Assembly (NCBI GenBank): GCA_028694875.1
Contig: JAQVKB010000072.1
Coordinates: 1-6,118, forward strand
DNA: 6,118 nt
From: Candidatus Izemoplasmatales bacterium
GTDB lineage: Bacteria > Bacillota_I > Bacilli_A > Izemoplasmatales > Hujiaoplasmataceae
Direction: 5' to 3'
Under the pieces are notes generated by a model. That model did no database searches. It was not told where the DNA came from and saw only the letters and a list, made by a program, of their open reading frames with translations. This document shows, one piece after another, positions 4,753 to 6,118 of the stretch (position 1 is its first letter; each line of letters begins with the position of its first letter). The position numbers and the translations under genes were made by a program.

Positions 4753-4763
4753 CTTTCGCAGCC

Positions 4764-4825
4764 AATCCCTAATTGGGGCATTCGCCCCTATGGGTCGTTT
4801 GCCCCTTCATCCTGTAGGAGCAAAC
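4764..4825 (+). promoter_or_regulatory. Structured leader E, masks RBS of the 4826 gene
   Basis: Fold I pairs GGGGC 4775-4779 with GCCCC 4784-4788 inside CCC 4767-4769 with GGG 4792-4794. Competing fold II pairs GGGGCA 4775-4780 with TGCCCC 4800-4805 around CCC 4786-4788 with GGG 4792-4794. Fold III pairs GTTTGC 4797-4802 with GCAAAC 4820-4825 (perfect), then CC 4804-4805 with GG 4817-4818 across a C-A mismatch, burying Shine-Dalgarno GGAG (4817-4820). Bases 4800-4805 are shared by folds II and III. Confidence 0.8.
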
Positions 4826-5047
4826 ATGTTCACTAAACTTCTGAAACGCTTTGGGTACATCAAGAACGAACCAGGTACGGTCGTTCTTAGCATTGATGAT
4901 GTTGAGGTCATTGCTGAAGCGCTTGAGATCTATCAAGCACGTCTACCCAACCGGCAGTACGGATACTTTACTGAGGCCGCTACAGCAGCCAAAGAAAAAA
5001 TCAATAAAGTTAAACCCGGTGTTTTTGCAAAATTCATGAAACCTTAA
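4826..5047 (+). CDS. Small hypothetical protein
   Basis: A 73-residue product. ATG 4826 has GGAG (4817-4820) 5 nt upstream; the in-frame ATG at 4790 is inside the structured leader and has no ribosome site. The protein is basic (MFTKLLKRFGYIKNE... and KEKINKVKPGVFAKFMKP). Its middle segment, VLSIDDVEVIAEALEIYQARL (20-40), is likely a helix with an acidic face. It is probably a small, mainly helical cytoplasmic protein. The family is not recognised, and no catalytic, metal or membrane motif is present. Its TAA (5045-5047) runs directly into leader F of the next gene, so translation of the two may be linked. Confidence 0.72.
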   Translation: MFTKLLKRFGYIKNEPGTVVLSIDDVEVIAEALEIYQARLPNRQYGYFTEAATAAKEKINKVKPGVFAKFMKP

Positions 5048-5106
5048 CCCCTATAGGGCGCAGTTGCCCTTATGGGTAATTGCGCCCACCTTTCTGGAGC
5101 GCAATT
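5048..5106 (+). promoter_or_regulatory. Structured leader F, masks start region of the 5107 gene
   Basis: Fold I pairs GGGC 5056-5059 with GCCC 5066-5069 and CCC 5049-5051 with GGG 5074-5076. Competing fold II pairs GGGCGCA 5056-5062 with TGCGCCC 5081-5087 (perfect) around TTGCCC 5064-5069 with GGGTAA 5074-5079 (one G-U). Fold III pairs TAATTGCGC 5077-5085 with GCGCAATTA 5099-5107, nine perfect pairs. It includes the last base of Shine-Dalgarno GGAG (5096-5099), the whole spacer and the A of the start codon. The upstream TAA (5045-5047) abuts segment 1. Confidence 0.8.
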
Positions 5107-5952
5107 ATGTTGAAACGATTTTTTGAATTGAAATTGGCCAGCCTTGGATTTGATCCAAGTGAACTGAACATAAGCTGGAGCGTTGGCTTTTGCCAAAGCG
5201 ATTATGTCTTGTTCACTGGCCGATTACGAATGGGTACGATTCGCAAGCTCATGATGAAAATGCATGGGATTGATGTCGGCCCTGAAAGTGAAGTGCATCA
5301 ACTTTGTCCTGATGAACTACACGAGATGCTAAAAGTTCTTGAGGACTTTGGAAATCACGATTTCAAAATATCGCCGCTTAGCCCATCCGCTATCACATCC
5401 ATCTATGTTGATACGTCAGATGACTTTGAGGACTTATTTGATCGTTACTTCCAACCAATGATTGCCACGTACAACGACACGATACCCTGGGAAAAAAACC
5501 GGGTATGGCAAACTCATTGGAAAGCATTTCACGAGTGGCTTGAAGACTGGCACGATCAGCTGTGCCATTCTTTGCTCGACGATGCCCAGGACATTATTCT
5601 TGCTGGCGTATCTGAGCAATCCACTGTTTGGGAGCGTTGCACGCCAAACTTCATTGTCCAGGTCGTGGAAGGTTGGTGCGATTCATCGTATGAATTCGTC
5701 AGTGAGTTAGACGATGATCTGGCGCTTGGTCTATACATAAGTTTGATCAAAGGCAAACTGCGTTATGGGGAATTGAGTGTTCGTATTCTTGATCGTCATA
5801 GCCATCGAACACTTGCCCAATCACCAGGCTATCTTTTCATGACGGACAACTCAACCAAGGCCGACGACTACATTGATCTAAAGCAATGTGCATTGGCTGA
5901 TGCAAAAGCTGAAGTTCGCCAACTCTTTGCTCGTCACAAAGTGGCTGCGTAA
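5107..5952 (+). CDS. Hypothetical protein, 281 residues
   Basis: A 281-residue product. ATG 5107 is chosen because GGAG (5096-5099) lies 7 nt upstream; an alternative frame start at 5080 lies in the leader. The N-terminal part (residues 1-60) includes NISWSVGFCQSDYVLFTGRL (21-40), which recalls the W-S-x-x-x-(S/C)QGD-x-x-F-x-G pattern seen in small proteins of conjugative elements, though here QSDYV replaces QGDGA. The middle (103-160) is acidic and very rich in aromatic residues (DDFEDLFDRYFQP; HWKAFHEWLEDWHDQLCHSLLDD). Residues 196-231 have another acidic helix followed by strand-like KLRYGELSVRIL. There is no signal peptide or transmembrane segment. Family and function are unknown. It carries leader F. 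Confidence 0.75.
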   Translation: MLKRFFELKLASLGFDPSELNISWSVGFCQSDYVLFTGRLRMGTIRKLMMKMHGIDVGPESEVHQLCPDELHEMLKVLEDFGNHDFKISPLSPSAITSIYVDTSDDFEDLFDRYFQPMIATYNDTIPWEKNRVWQTHWKAFHEWLEDWHDQLCHSLLDDAQDIILAGVSEQSTVWERCTPNFIVQVVEGWCDSSYEFVSELDDDLALGLYISLIKGKLRYGELSVRILDRHSHRTLAQSPGYLFMTDNSTKADDYIDLKQCALADAKAEVRQLFARHKVAA

Positions 5953-5957
5953 TTTTT

Positions 5958-6021
5958 TAACCCTTTGGGGCTCACCCTCCAAAGGGAGGCCGAGCCTCTT
6001 TTTCATTTTTAGGAGGCATCA
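5958..6021 (+). promoter_or_regulatory. Structured leader G, masks RBS of the 6022 gene
   Basis: Fold I is a perfect 8-bp stem: CCCTTTGG (5961-5968) with CCAAAGGG (5979-5986). Competing fold II pairs GGCTC 5969-5973 with GAGCC 5992-5996 around CCTCC 5976-5980 with GGAGG 5985-5989, and is followed by TCTTTTT, so it also resembles an intrinsic terminator. Fold III pairs GCCTC 5994-5998 with GAGGC 6013-6017, covering Shine-Dalgarno AGGAGG (6011-6016). Bases 5994-5996 are shared by folds II and III. Confidence 0.78.
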
Positions 6022-6118
6022 ATGTCAGAAGTTATCGATTACACCCATTGTTTTTCCGACTCACTGTTGGTTCAAGGTAAAGAATCCAACGTTTTGATGT
6101 TGTTCAAGCTGGATAGAT
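6022..6118 (+). CDS. Hypothetical protein, 5' end only
   Basis: ATG 6022 follows AGGAGG (6011-6016) by 5 nt and the frame stays open to the window edge, giving the first 32 residues (MSEVIDYTHCFSDSLLVQGK...). The context, after a well-formed leader G, supports a real gene. Nothing recognisable is visible in so short a stretch. Confidence 0.65.
   Translation, partial: MSEVIDYTHCFSDSLLVQGKESNVLMLFKLDR

Larger units (their letters stand above)
4355..4763. other. Gene-free structured stretch, about 410 bases
   Basis: No credible gene: open frames here lack ribosome sites and run through strong hairpins. It holds six separate hairpins plus the second copy of the dispersed repeat: 4365-4393, 4403-4445, 4530-4551, 4635-4655, 4692-4706 and 4718-4752. 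T-rich runs follow several. It could encode one or more small RNAs, be a regulatory or replication/transfer site, or be a relic of a deleted gene. No canonical promoter stands out; TTCCAA and TAAGAT separated by 17 nt (about 4481-4509) is a weak candidate only. Confidence 0.6.

Noticed and set aside
356..6021. CRISPR or REP-type repeat array as explanation of the recurring GC-rich palindromes
   Set aside because: The units are hundreds of bases apart, differ in sequence, and each sits directly before a gene start with complementarity to its own ribosome site. That fits 5' leaders, not CRISPR or REP elements.

Overview
The window looks like accessory DNA, probably part of an integrative conjugative element, plasmid or prophage-like island in a Gram-negative bacterium, most likely a gammaproteobacterium. 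The evidence is a RadC/JAB-domain protein of the short mobile-element type, a NinX-like (DUF2591) phage protein, a methylase-like protein of the kind carried on such elements, and many small unrecognised proteins, all on the plus strand. No replication, integration, transfer or rRNA/tRNA gene is present, so neither host nor element type can be fixed. Base composition appears moderate, without a strong AT or GC bias.

Layout. 2-355: 3' end of an unknown gene. 418-1302: methylase-like protein with an HPPY motif. 1399-1782 and 1785-2078: a two-helix membrane protein followed by a tightly coupled small protein. 2088-2259: a perfect hairpin and a structured repeat. 2260-2625 and 2622-2927: NinX-like protein and a 4-nt-overlapping unknown. 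3030-3497: unknown. 3572-4096: RadC/JAB protein. 4178-4354: small acidic protein. 4355-4763: about 410 bases without a gene but full of hairpins, including a second copy of the structured repeat. 4826-5047: small protein. 5107-5952: 281-residue unknown. 6022 to the end: start of another gene.

The most striking feature is regulatory. Seven of the ten visible gene starts (418, 1399, 3030, 3572, 4826, 5107, 6022) are preceded by a leader of about 60 nt with one architecture and largely different sequence. Each begins with an AACCC-like motif and has six pairing segments. Segments 1:4 and 2:3 can form one fold. Segments 2:5 and 3:4 can form a competing fold. When segment 5 is free it can pair with segment 6, which contains or abuts that gene's own Shine-Dalgarno sequence. 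Complementarity is kept while sequence changes between leaders, as expected for compensatory evolution. I infer a repeated RNA switch giving a common, gene-by-gene control of translation, and perhaps of termination. Pairings were found by eye; function and trigger are inference.

Two other starts (1785 and 2622) are coupled to the gene before them and have no leader. The NinX-like gene (2260) instead follows a structured repeat, whose second copy lies in the gene-free stretch at 4530-4605. The gene at 4178 has a weaker hairpin leader that does not mask its ribosome binding site.
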